DNA of 64,000 nt from assembly GCF_050624435.1 (NCBI RefSeq), contig NC_134539.1, forward strand, positions 119,519,525 to 119,583,524. Reading direction: 5' to 3'. Positions 1 through 11,900 of this stretch are shown here, in pieces. Below the pieces are notes generated by a model. The model made no database searches, was not told the origin of the DNA, and saw only the letters and a list, made by a program, of their open reading frames with translations. The position numbers were made by a program, and so were the translations under genes. Numbering within the stretch: the stretch's first letter is position 1; every line of letters begins with the position of its first letter. Source of the stretch: Tenrec ecaudatus. Taxonomy: Eukaryota; Chordata; Mammalia; Afrosoricida; Tenrecidae.

Positions 1-549
1 CAAGAGGAAATGGTCCCTCCGTGAGTCCGCTGAGCATTGACAAAGTAGGAAAGCAGTCTAATTCTGATACCTTACATTGGACTTCATTCATTTATCAGCC
101 AAAATTATTACAAAGCACCAAGCAAAAGACACAGGTTCATTTTTAAGTTCACGAGATTGTAGTTTAAGGAAGGGTCTTGATCTGTTCTGTTTGATTGCAT
201 TTCATTAATTAAACAAAATGCGCTGACCATTTCCTATGGACCACATCCCAGGTTACTCAAATGTAATTAAGATAAATGAGATGCAGGCTCAGACTTTCAA
301 AACTTGAAGTCTGGTGTGGGGCAGATATGGCAATAATTACATATTCACAGAAAAGAAATCACTAACATGGAGGTCCTTCCAATGTGTTATGAGCACTTAA
401 AGAGAGAAATGAACTAGCAAGGAGGAAATAGTCAGGGTGGGTTCCCCAGAAAAAAAAATTAAGTTAAGTTTTGAAGGACATAAGGCATTTGCTGAAGGAG
501 GAAAGGACATTATGGGAAGAAAGAAAATATGCACACACAAAAAAAGTGC

Positions 550-723
550 CGAATCCTAAGTGTTGACTCATAGCCACCACCCGCTATGGGTTGCTGAAAC
601 TGTAATTGTTTACAGGAATAGAGAGCCCAGTCTTTCTCCCAAGGAGCTGCTGGTGGTGGTTTCGAACTGCTGACCATTTGGACGGAAGGCCAATGTTTCA
701 CCACTATACCCCTCAGGGCTCCT
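550..723 (-). mobile_element. AfroSINE
   Basis: Minus-strand tRNA-derived SINE: CTATGGGTTGC, then TTTCTCCCAAGGAGC, CGAACTGCTGACC and CAGGGCTCC, the reverse of the tRNA-like head. Confidence 0.85.
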
Positions 724-1519
724 GAAATGAACCCAAGAGAGGTTAATGTGCCCAGGTAGTAAAGCTGTGACAGATTTAAGGTGCAGCAAAATTAAATAAA
801 ATGTGATCAACTGAATCAAGTTGCTCTCTCCATAAAACATTTTGGGTTTTAAGTTTTTTTTAATTAGTTTGGATTTAGTACACATATCCTATCATTCCAT
901 ATTTCAATCATGTCAAGTAGAGTTGTGCAATTGCTACCACAAAATCGGGTTCCAAACCACATTTTTCTACATGGGCTCCTTGACCTCTCTGTCTTTTACC
1001 TCCTCACCACTGTACTAGCCTCCTCTGAGGATACTTGCTGTCCCTATAGGTTCATCGGTCCCTATAGGTTCATCAGTCCTGGGTTTCATAGACCGAAAAA
1101 TGAAAAAGCACATAACACAGCTTTAAGAAGGTGACCTCCACTGACATAACACCTCTGAGAGGCACTCGAATATGAACAAACAAAAATTGAACAATACAAA
1201 CCAAAAATACAGAAAATATTGGAAATCTGATCAGGTCCAGCCTGCATTATAGGGGACATTTACTGGCACCATTTTAACTCCTCAGGTCAGAGTTGTGCTT
1301 TTGATCTAATCTATTCCTCTCTCCTGAGCACTGTTTAGTATAGACTTTCCGCCCATCCCTCAATTTTTAAATAAGAGGAGTTCTCCAAAGGCTTATTTCC
1401 TATGTAGTTTCACTAACAGACCTTGGGCTCCCACTGCCATCCATCACCTTCTGCACACCAGAATCTCAGAAGTTAGGCTCTGGTACTGGTCCCTCCTTTA
1501 ACTTCAAATTATATGGACT

Positions 1520-1740
1520 CCAATCCTTCAGTGACTGATGATGGTGTGCTTCTTCCCTGTGGACTGAGTTGACCTCTCACTTAGATGGCTGCTGTGTGGA
1601 GACAAACCTTCAGGACCCCAGATGCTACTTTATCTGACTGCCCGGCACCATCTACATTCCTCGCCACATTTTGCTATAGCACCCGCATCTTCTGTGTTCC
1701 CTGCCTGAGGGTGAGTATCAAGCAGGGCCATGATGCAAGA
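1520..1740 (-). mobile_element. RTE/LINE 3'-region fragment
   Basis: ACAAACCTTCAGGACCCCAGATGCT... GGCACCATCTACATTC is a recurring afrotherian LINE 3' segment read in reverse. The neighbouring 724-1519 and 1740-1960 are unresolved, probably older pieces of similar origin, and hold no gene. Confidence 0.5.
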
Positions 1741-2282
1741 ACTAACTGTTCTTAAATTGGAGCTAGGATTTAGTGCAAACCCCAAACCAATTTCTATGCT
1801 TCCCTATGCCCTCCTTCTTTTAATTAGCTGTAACGTGGGAGTTAATACATGTCATATCTAATTCCACAGTTCAATCACTTCACACAGAATTGTAAACATT
1901 TTAAAGACCTTCCCCGAATAAATTCAAATTCCTTACCACCGATCTTGGTTGCAAGGTTCTATGAGATCTGGTTCGTTTGACCCTTTGTACGATTTCTCAG
2001 TGGAACTTGGCTCCAGTCATCCTGGAAAGATTCTCCTCCCTCAATGTATATAAACCTTTCCCCTCCTTCGTGTATATGCTTCCTCGATCTACAACTCTGT
2101 TCCCCAGATCTCCAGGAAGCTGCCTCCTTCTCAATGTTCAAATCTGAGAACATAAATATCATGTTATCAGAATGAACTTGACTAGTCTAGCTAAAAACGA
2201 CCCTACTTCTTTGATTACATTTGCTTCAAAGCGCTTTTCATTTCTGGAGATTATTTGGCTTCTAGGGACAATCCTAAGGATG

Positions 2283-2353
2283 GCGCAGGACGGCGCGGTG
2301 TCTGTGCATAGGGTGGCTATGGGGCAGAACCACTTGTTGGCACCTAACGACCT
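2283..2353 (+). mobile_element. AfroSINE 3' fragment
   Basis: GCATAGGGTGGCTATGGGGCAGAACC... GGCACCTAACGAC corresponds to the SINE 3' half only. Confidence 0.65.
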
Positions 2354-2523
2354 TCTGCCCCCTCCAGAATCTAAGCTTCGTGAGAAGCAGGAGGTATGCG
2401 CGGTTGTTCGCCAGTGTTCCCTACAAGTCTAGAGGAGTTCGCGGTATGAAATGGTCTCTATAAATATTTGGTGGCGGGTTTACAAATGGATGGATTACTG
2501 GTGAATTGTAAAGTTATATCAAG

Positions 2524-2740
2524 CCCCGGCGGCGCTGTGGGGGTAAGCATTGCGCTGCTAACGGAGCTCACCGCAAGGTGGCGGGGTCAAACCCACCAGC
2601 CAGCCCTCGGCTGGAGAAAGTAGAGGATTTGCCGTCTCCGTAAAGATGTGCCGTCTCCGAACCCCAAGAGCTGGTCTACTCTGCTCTACGGGGTTGCTTG
2701 GAGTCAGACACGACCCCGTGGCCGTGGGCTCACTGTGCTC
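2524..2740 (+). mobile_element. AfroSINE abutting the DDX52 promoter
   Basis: Head GCGGCGCTGTGGGGGTAAGC with GCTAACG and GGTCAAACCCACCAGCC, 3' end GAGTCAGACACGACCCCGTG. It ends about 110 bp before the ATG. Confidence 0.85.
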
Positions 2741-2742
2741 GG

Positions 2743-2851
2743 AAACGTAAGGGTCGCTAAGGACGACCAAGCCCCGCCTCCTGGGGCGACTTCCGCTCAC
2801 GGCCCGAGGTCTGCGCATGCGCCGCCGCGGCGCGGTGCTTTCTGGGTAAAG
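2743..2851 (+). promoter_or_regulatory. DDX52: DDX52 promoter / 5' UTR, CpG-rich
   Basis: TATA-less GC-rich stretch directly before the ATG. It holds a GC box (2771-2780), an ETS/GABP-type ACTTCCG (2789-2795) and a palindromic TGCGCATGCGC (2812-2822) matching the NRF1 consensus. The CpG density continues into exon 1 and intron 1 to about 3060. The architecture is typical of housekeeping genes. The transcription start itself cannot be seen. Confidence 0.7.
2812..2822. promoter_or_regulatory. NRF1-type palindrome
   Basis: TGCGCATGCGC is a perfect match to the NRF1 consensus, 29 bp before the DDX52 ATG. Binding is inferred from the motif only. Confidence 0.6.
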
Positions 2852-2938
2852 ATGGACGTCCACGATCTTTTCCGCCGCCTGGGCGCGGGGGCCAAGTTCG
2901 ACGTGAATCGCTTCTCGGCAGACGCGGCGCGTTTTCAG
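2852..2938 (+). CDS. DDX52: DDX52 coding exon 1
   Basis: Residues 1-29, [18 protein letters not shown]... to FQ, ending in phase 0 at CAG|GTACTG. The context AAAGATGG is acceptable for initiation, and an in-frame match to the human N-terminus fixes the start. Confidence 0.95.
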
Positions 2939-5900
2939 GTACTGCTCGCCGGGCAAGGAGGCGGCCAGAGGCCGAGTAGCCTGGAAGGAGCGGGAGCTCC
3001 CGAATGAACGGCCACTGGGGGAGCCTGTGGACCCCGAGTTCCGGCGGCCTGACCCTGACGTGGAGCAGAAAGCTGCTCTCCTCTGGGGACCGGTTAACCA
3101 GCATATTTAAAGGGTTCAAGGCCCGCCTTCTAAATGAATTCCATACGCGCTCCTTCTGTAGGTGTAGCTGGGTTTGGCGCGCACATGTGGCCCTCTCCTT
3201 CCCTAGCTTCGTTGATTCAAGATTTCCTTTGGAAAGAATCTCACCCCATGAAACTTGTAAGGAATTTAAAAACAACGAAAAATGCAAAGTCCAGCTTCTT
3301 TTACGACAGTGTATCCACATTTGGCTTCATAGGAAGTCCTTTTCTGCACATAAACCCCCTTGTGAGTCAGCCCCAGAAGAGTGACCCTGGAGTAAGGACG
3401 CTTAACATAGGGAAGGACCGAGGCGGTGGGAAAAGCTTGAATGTCAGCCTTCACGCTTGACACTAGGTTCTATCAACAGTGGGCAACCATCAGAAGGTTT
3501 TTAATGTGTGCTGCTGCGTTCTCTGATTGGCCGTGTATAAACCCCAAAACCTGCTGCTCTTGAGTTGAATTCCAACTCAATCGGAACCCTGTGGGCCAGT
3601 AGAACTGTTTCTGAGACTGTGCATTTTTATGGACTAGGTAGCTTTTCATCTTTCAAACTCCCTAGCTGCAAACGTGGTGCTGCAGCGCACAATCCGCTAG
3701 GGCGTCTTCACTATGCTACCAACAACCAAATCAACCGACATCTAGTTGATTCCAACTCAGAACCACGTTGTATAGGGTTTCTGAGGCTGTAAATCTTTTC
3801 AGTAGTAGTTGGTGGGTTTGAATCACCAACCTTGCAGTTAATAGTCCAATGCCAGTGGGACAGCACCATCAGAGTTCATCCATTTAGGAGTTCAATATAC
3901 TGGCAATATTAAAACAACAACAACCCAAAACTCCACTGCTCAAGGACATTCTGACTTAGCTATCAGGGTTAAAAAATTGACTTTTGGAACCAGTCATCTG
4001 GGTCTGTCAGTTCCTACTTTTGAACATTTTGTCAGTTGACTTCATCTCTCTGTGTCTCTATTTCTTTTCATATGTAAGAGTGCTGTTTATTTCATTGGGT
4101 TGCTGAACTAATTTCATGTGTAAACATGGCTTAGACGAATAAGACAGTAAGTAGCCTAAGTGTTAGTTGTTATTATGATTATTTTATGCAGTTAGGAAAG
4201 ATACCTTCTTGGATTTGATTTAACCAAATACATTTATCAACTCATCAAATACTTGGTAAATTGATTTTTTTTTTCCTGACCCTGACCCTGAAATTGATTT
4301 ATTTTTAAGAGGTAGGAAGAGTGGTTTTTCTTACTGACAATCTTGTCTGGGTAAAAGTAATGCCATTCTATCAGATTTTGTTTTGTTTTTATTTTTTAGC
4401 TTGGAAAAAGGAAATATGACTTTAATTCCTCAGAGACGCTACAGGGGCTGGACTTTTTTGGAAACAAGAAGTCTGTCCCGGGTGAGTGCGGAGTATCTGG
4501 AACGCGTCAGGAGCTCCGAGAGGAGGAGCAAGCGGAAGAAGGCCTTAAAAGGAAGAGGGGGCAGAAAAAGAGAAAGACGGTGACTTCGGGTTAGTGCCTG
4601 TTTTAGTTATGTTTTTTCTCTTACTGTTTTCAGTTAACAAAAGTCATGTAGGCAAGGGCTGTCCTCCAAGAATTTCATTGAGAAACTTTCCTCCCTCCAG
4701 GGCCCAACCCTGCCCTTTTCAGACCCCTTTTTCTTCTCAAAACAGAAAAAGAATACAGTATGAAGCCCTCCATGTTGCCCAAACTGCAGTTTTGACACGG
4801 TGTAAATCAAAGAGTTTGGCATTCTTTGGAGAAGAGCTAGAGAGGTGGAAGCACCACCTTTGGGAATACATAGACCTATTTACAGTAGCTTCACATGTTG
4901 ATGTTTCTGCTTAATTAAGGTTTCTGTGGCTTCATAATATACATTCTTTTGCCCTTACCCTCTTATATCTATTCAGTGGAATGCTACCCAGAGAAACATG
5001 AAAGTAAAGAACGACTAATACATGCAACCACATTGACGAATCTCAAAATAAATGCCAGGTGAAAGAAGCCAGAGCAACACTCATACATACTCTATGGTTC
5101 CATTTATATTAAATTCCGGAAAAGGCAAACTAACCTACAGTGACAGAAAGCAGACCAGTGGTTGCTTAGGGACAAGGTGATAAGTCACGTGTGGTGATGC
5201 TTTCATGGGTCACAGTTCATCATAGTAATGTGCTTTTGAAGTATATGGAGTTTATCACAGATTAATTATACCTCACTAATATTGACAAAAATTAATTCTA
5301 AAATTCCAGTAGATAGTCCAGTAAATCTTAATTTAATTACCGTAGTTTCCCACCACCACTTTTTCAATTCTCTTGGGTTGTTTTTTTTCCCCCCCTATAA
5401 ACCTTAAAGTCAGAAATCCAGTTACCAAAACAATCCTGTCATTTTATTGAACTAACTGGACTTATCTATTTACAAATCATTTTATTGGGGGCATGTACAG
5501 CGCTTATCAAAATCCATACGTAATCCATTGTGTCAAGCACGTTTGTGCATATGTTGCCATCATCATTTTCAAAACACTTTCTACGTGAGCCCTTGGTATC
5601 AGCTTATTTTCTCCCTCCCCCACTCTTACTCCCTCATGAACTCTTGATAATTTATCATTTTTCCCCCCATGTCTTACACTGACTGATGTCTCCCTTCACC
5701 TACTTTTTGGACTTACTTATTTATAGAAGAATTTCCATCTGCAATATTGAGTATTCCTGAGTATTGCTACTTTCTCTTATCTCATTGTATCTGTTGGTAC
5801 TTTTTCTTTTTTATTGTAAAGGTAGGTCGTAATTTCTTAGTTGTAGCCATGAATGTCACACTTTAAACTTTTTTATTTTTAATAATTTTTTTAGAGATTA

Positions 5901-8900
5901 CTTCTCCAGAAGAAGGAACTACAATACAGTGGATGTCATCAGTGGAAGCCAAGTTTGAAGATAAAAAAGTTAAAGAAGAAAAAAAGCTAACTTCGGGAAA
6001 GTTGGAACACCTCAGAAAGGAAAAGGTTAGATAATGTCTTAAGTCCCTCAAAATGTATGCTTTTCTGACCTAGTGCTGTTCTCACTGGACATGGGATATT
6101 TTGTTGGTGAAAGTGAATGTAGTTTGCTGAAGTAGAATAATTATATTTGATTGGATGTTATTTTAGTGGAAACTTAAAAGTGGGCATGTGTGCTGTGGCT
6201 GAATGTTTAAAGTTTTAAATTCTTAAGTATAAATATTTCTTGACACGCTGCTTAAGTTTCTGGATTAAAATTCCATTTTAAAAAATTATTATTAGCCCTT
6301 GTGAACTTACCAAACTTGGGACTGGGGCCGTGCTCCTCAATCCCCTTTTGATCAACAAAAAATGTAGTCCCTTTTCTCTGCGTTGAGTTCACGGATTCGG
6401 ATGTATTTCCTCTGATAGGTAATAGAGAGAAGTCTTTAGAATCCTTTTTTTTGGCCCTGAATCAAGGCTGACAGTTTGATGGAGCTGTTGGCTTCAAGCA
6501 GGAGCCTAAAGAAATGTCTTCCTATGGTCTGTTGGCCATTTCAGTACTTGGAAGTGTAATGGTCAATTCATTAGAAAGAAACATCTGAAAAGAAAAAAAA
6601 TCCTTTTTTATAACTTGGGGAAAGGGCAAGTAGAATGCACGCAGAAGAAACAAGTATACGGTTGTCGTATGCGCTGTCTTACCTACGTGCTCTTGATGGA
6701 AAAGTGTGTTCAGCTCGCTTTAGCGAATTCCATGATGGTGGTCAGTGACCCAGAATATGGTCATATCTAGATGAGAGCCTGGAGAAACAAGCCAAATCAA
6801 CACCTCTAGAGTCTACTCTGGCACTTCCTTAATAAACAACTACAAAGAAGAGGTTTTATAATTGCGTGTTAAGTCCCAGATGAAGAAAATAGGTGGATTT
6901 AATGCCTGCATTCTCAAAGTTTGTAGAAGACCAAGGTTATGAAGATGACACATTGATCACACATCACTCATGCTCAAAGCAGGTGCCCTCAGGTGACGCC
7001 GACACAGCAATCCCGTAAGACAGAGCAGAGCTGCCCATAGGCTTCTAGTCTTTGTGGAAGCAGAGTGCCCATCTTTCTCCCACGCCTCCTTGACTGATGA
7101 ATTCAAACCCTGACCTTTTGGTTAACCACTGCCCCACCAGGACTCCCTGTTCACTCGTGACAGATACCCTTGAATATGCAGGAAGTGTGGATAAATACTA
7201 GATTTCATTGTTAGGACTGTCAAGAAAGGACATGTAGTGTATCTAATGTCCATGATTTCTCAGGGCTTGGAATTTAACCACAAAGTTGCATGTGCTAAGA
7301 AATGAATCCCAGAAAGACACTGCTGCTGTTCCTTGATAACGACGTATTTGGCTGCTGCCTGTGATGACCCCTTCGCTTCACTTTTCAGATAAACTTCTTC
7401 CGGAATCAACACAAAATCCATGTCCAAGGGACTGATCTTCCTGACCCAATCGCTACCTTTCAGCAACTTGACCAAGAATATAAAATCAATTCTCGATTGC
7501 TCCAGAATATTCTAGATGCAGGTTTCCAAGTGCCCACAGCAATCCAAACGCAGGCCATTCCGGTTATGCTGCATGTGAGTATGCAGGTCTGGGAGGCCGC
7601 TGACAGTCCTTCCACTATGTTTGCTCTACCTTCCCTGCCCTATAACCCCCTGCTGAAATACTTCTCTTGTTTTTTTTTAAACATTTTATTAGGGGGTTAT
7701 ACAACTCTTATCACAATCCACGCACATACAGACATCAGTTGTAACTTCTCTTCTTTTAAGGCTCATCTCAAACACCCTGCCTCCATTAAAGTGCCTTGAT
7801 TCCCACAGCTAGACGAGGTCTGTTCCCTTATGACACCTTTCTTAACACCCTTCTGCTCCACGGTATTTCGTGAGGGTGTTTTCCTGGTGATGTGTATCAG
7901 AGATGTTAAATGACCATGCATTTGTGCCAATCGTATTTGACTTTTCCATCTTACAAGAGTGCAAATTCTGAGAAAAGGGACTGTGTTCTGTTTGTTCACT
8001 TTCGATTTAGCTTATGATGCCTGGGAATATTTCAGAGCTAGAAATGCTTTCTAAAATGTGTATATATACCTGATTTAGATTTTTCCCCCACTGACTTTTA
8101 TTATTGAACTATAATGTACATACCATAAATTGCATAGACTTTTAGTGAGTTTCAACAATGTAATCACCACCCAATATCGAATGAAGGTATAGAGCATACC
8201 TGTACCAAACAATGAACCTACTGTCATCGAGTTGATTTTGACTCAGTACAGCTAACTGCCCCATAGAGTGTCCAAGACTGTAAGTCCTTAAGGAGGCGCA
8301 CACAGCTTTGTCTTTCTCCTACAGAATGGCTGGCGGGTTTAAACCACTACCTTGTAGTTAGCAGCCTCATGCTTCACCTTCTGGGCCTGCAAGGCTCAGC
8401 AGCACATTCCTAGAGTCCCAGAAACTTGTCCTGTGTGCGCTTGCATTGAGTGTGCCCTCCCTCAGAGCAGGTGCCTGAAGGCACCCGTTGTTGTACTGTC
8501 TGCCGCCAGACACGACTTTTGCTTCTAGAGTTTCACATAGAGGAAATCATATTAATCTTTTTCTTTTTCTCTGTATGGTGTTTTTTAAGGTTCATCCATA
8601 TTGCCAACATTGTAATTGGTTATTTTTGTTGTTGCTAGAATTTTTCCATTGTATGATTATATCACAGGTTGTTTATCTATTAACCTATTGTTAAACATGC
8701 AAGGATTTTAGAAAATAAACTTTTTTTAGTAGATTTGTAGAAATGAGAAGTTTCCCTCCACATAACCAAGATGGTCTTCAATTCTGGTAGCAAAGGATAT
8801 CAGTCGCCTTTATACCCATATTCGTTTTCTTCATTCTCCATCTACCGAGCTGAATACATTCGCATATTGAATGATGCTGTCGACTCACACTGTGGTAGAT

Positions 8901-11900
8901 TCGCTTGAAATTTTCATTTAAGATTATTTCTATCCTGGCATTAGCTAACGTTTTAAAAAATCTCAGTGGCTGTTTGAAGAATGTCACTTATAGATGACGT
9001 AGCCACTTTCATGTGTGGGTCTTAGACTGGGGAATATACATGTGTATGCATGTATGTACGTAACAAAATATGTCAGCATACTTCAGGCATACAGTTCACT
9101 GACTAATAATGTTCATCATGTTCAGTTATCACTCATTTCCAAGTTTTCCCATCACCCTTCACAGAAGCTCTGCATACCCTATACAGTGGCTTCCTCTTCA
9201 AGTCTTTGTCAGTAATTGCTGGGCTCCACTTATCAACACTGTCAACCCCCTTCCAGTGGTGTAGCTGAACTATACTACCTTTGGCACAGTGGTAGCAGGG
9301 ATCGAAGATGTTGGAAAATCAGTTATGGGATAAGCTTATTATTATTTTTAATGGGATAAGATTAAAAGTCTAATGGGGACATGAATGATTGGATTAATTA
9401 GGGTTTTGTTATTTCAGTGGCTGGTCACAGTTATCTGACTGGGCTCTAAAAATTGTATGCATTTTCTTATACTTAATGTACTCTGTATTTTAGGGTCGGG
9501 AACTTCTGGCATCTGCACCTACTGGGTCTGGAAAAACTTTGGCTTTTAGCATTCCCATTTTGATGCAGCTGAAACAACCCACAAATAAAGGCTTCCGGGC
9601 TCTGATTATTTCACCAACAAGAGAACTTGCCAGCCAGGTATGCTTGCAGTTTCTAGAGAGAGTGTGCGTGGTGTTCAGTTTGGTGTTCGCCCTAAATATG
9701 ACAAGGTCTGCGTCTCTGTTATGGCCAAGTGTGCTGAACAGAGCAAATTCTAGAGTTCGGTATCTTACTCCATATAAGAATGTTTCTTGAGCCTATTTAT
9801 AATTTTCTGTAGGATGATATATTACCATTTATATTTCTTGGTAACTGATTTAAGGTCCTTGAAGTTGAAAGGTCATTATTATATATATAGTCTTTCTAAA
9901 ATTTATGTTTCTCACCTCTTCCTCCAACCCCCAAATTGAGGTAAGAAAAGAAACGCATCTCAGTTTTTGACAGAGTGATCTGCTCCTCCCTCCCAGTGTG
10001 CTCGATTCCGACTCAGAGCCCCCGGTAGCATGGCTACCACTGCCGGGGCAAGTGTCTGAGACTGTAACTCTTTATGGGAGGGGGAAGCACCAGCTTTGTC
10101 CCACGGAAAAAAAGTTTCCAACTGCTGACGTTGGAGGTAGCAGCCCACTGTGTACCCCACTACACCTCCAAGGCTCGTCTAGTGTAAAATGCACACAGGG
10201 CTGCGCAAAGTTCGTGGGAAATGGGATGAAAAGAGAATGGAATTTCTCCATGAACATTGTGAAGCCGCTTGAATGGCAAGAAGTGTGATGTAGCCTTGTA
10301 ACTCTGCTGTGTTCTAGAACACGGAACTGACTGTAGCCTTGTGACTGCTGTGTTCTAGAACATGGAACTGACTGTAGCCTTGTGACTCTGCTGTGTTCTA
10401 GAACACGGAACTGACTGTAGCCTTGTGACTCTGCTGTGTTATAAAACACGGAATTGACTGTATAGCCTTGTGACTGCTGTGTTATAAAACACGGAATTGA
10501 CTGTATAGCCTTGTGACTGCTGTGTTCTAAAACGGAACTGACTGTAGCCTTGTAACTCTGCTGTGTTCTAAAACACGGAACTGACTAGCTTGTAACTGTT
10601 GTGTTCTAGAACACGGAACTGACTGTAGACTTGTGACACTGCTCTGTTCTAAAACACGGAACTGACTGGTGAACTCTTGGTTTTGTCTTTTAGAACTAAC
10701 TTACTAGGCTTAAAGAAACTACTAAATTGTTGTAGACATTAGAGTTATGAAAAGCCGAGAGTGGTTAATTTGCATATTGTTAAAGATTTAATTGCAGATA
10801 TTCTTGAGTCAGTAATGATTTTGTTAATCGTACAAAAGGTTTTAAATCTTATCTAAGTATCTTAGCAGTTACTGCTTTTTATTATCTTCTGTTTTAGATT
10901 CACCGAGAATTATTAAAAATCTCTGAGGGAACAGGATTCAGGATACACATGATTCACAAAGCAGCAGTGGCCGCCAAAAAATTTGGACCTAAATCATCTA
11001 AGAAGTTTGGTAAGGGACCTGTTCTTGTACCTGTAAGGAATTTGGAAATTGCAAGTAATTGAACAGCCAACTTGGCTCTTAGAAGATGGCTCAAATACAA
11101 TAAAAGGGAGGAGGGACATAGCAGTTTGTTGCATGATGTGTGTGTGTGTGTGTGTGTGTGTAAGCGTACTGCTATTAAGCGATGTTGGGTCTGACTAACG
11201 AGTATAGCCACGCCCTCCCCACCACAGCTTACTCACTGCAATTCAAGGAAGAGAAATTTCCTGGGTCGAGTCATGATTCTTATAGTTACAATTTATACCT
11301 GTTGTTTTTTCCTGTAGATATTCTTGTGACTACTCCAAATAGACTAATTTATTTATTAAAGCAAGATCCTCCAGGAATCGACCTAACAAGGTGCAGAGAA
11401 TAATTTCATGTCCTTCATGTGTGTTTTTCATTTTACTGTATTTTGTTTCTGCTGCTTGTTTTATTTGCCAGTGAACCTTGCTAACTACCAGCCTTTAGGC
11501 AGGGTTGGTGCTCAGAATACTGAGTTTCATTATACCCCTAGTAAAAAGAACTATCTGGTCTGAAGAAAGTTACATATTTTGATAAGCCATTAATGCAGAA
11601 TTCCCTAAGCCTTTCACATCTCAGAAATGCCAATGAAGTTCACGAGAGGTGTAAGGGAGTTTCTGTTAATGCTGACTGGAACCTCTTATCTCTGAGGTTT
11701 ATCTTTCTCCTGCTTATTTTTCTTGTACTGCTTTCTGTTAGGATACTAGATCTGAGAGCAGCGTCATGTGTCACCACCGTTTGATGGTGTTTCTTGCATC
11801 TTCAATTCGGCATCCACAAGGTATTTTGTTGTTTCTTAGTGTTGAGTGGCTCGTAGTGGACGAATCAGACAAATTGTTTGAAGATGGCAAAACTGGGTTC

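Noticed and set aside
3004-3384. A 126-codon frame after DDX52 exon 1
   Set aside because: It starts inside intron 1, overlaps nothing known, and lacks any recognisable domain.
10289-10666. CRISPR-like regular repeats
   Set aside because: Units are directly joined without unique spacers and lie in a mammalian intron; it is a minisatellite.
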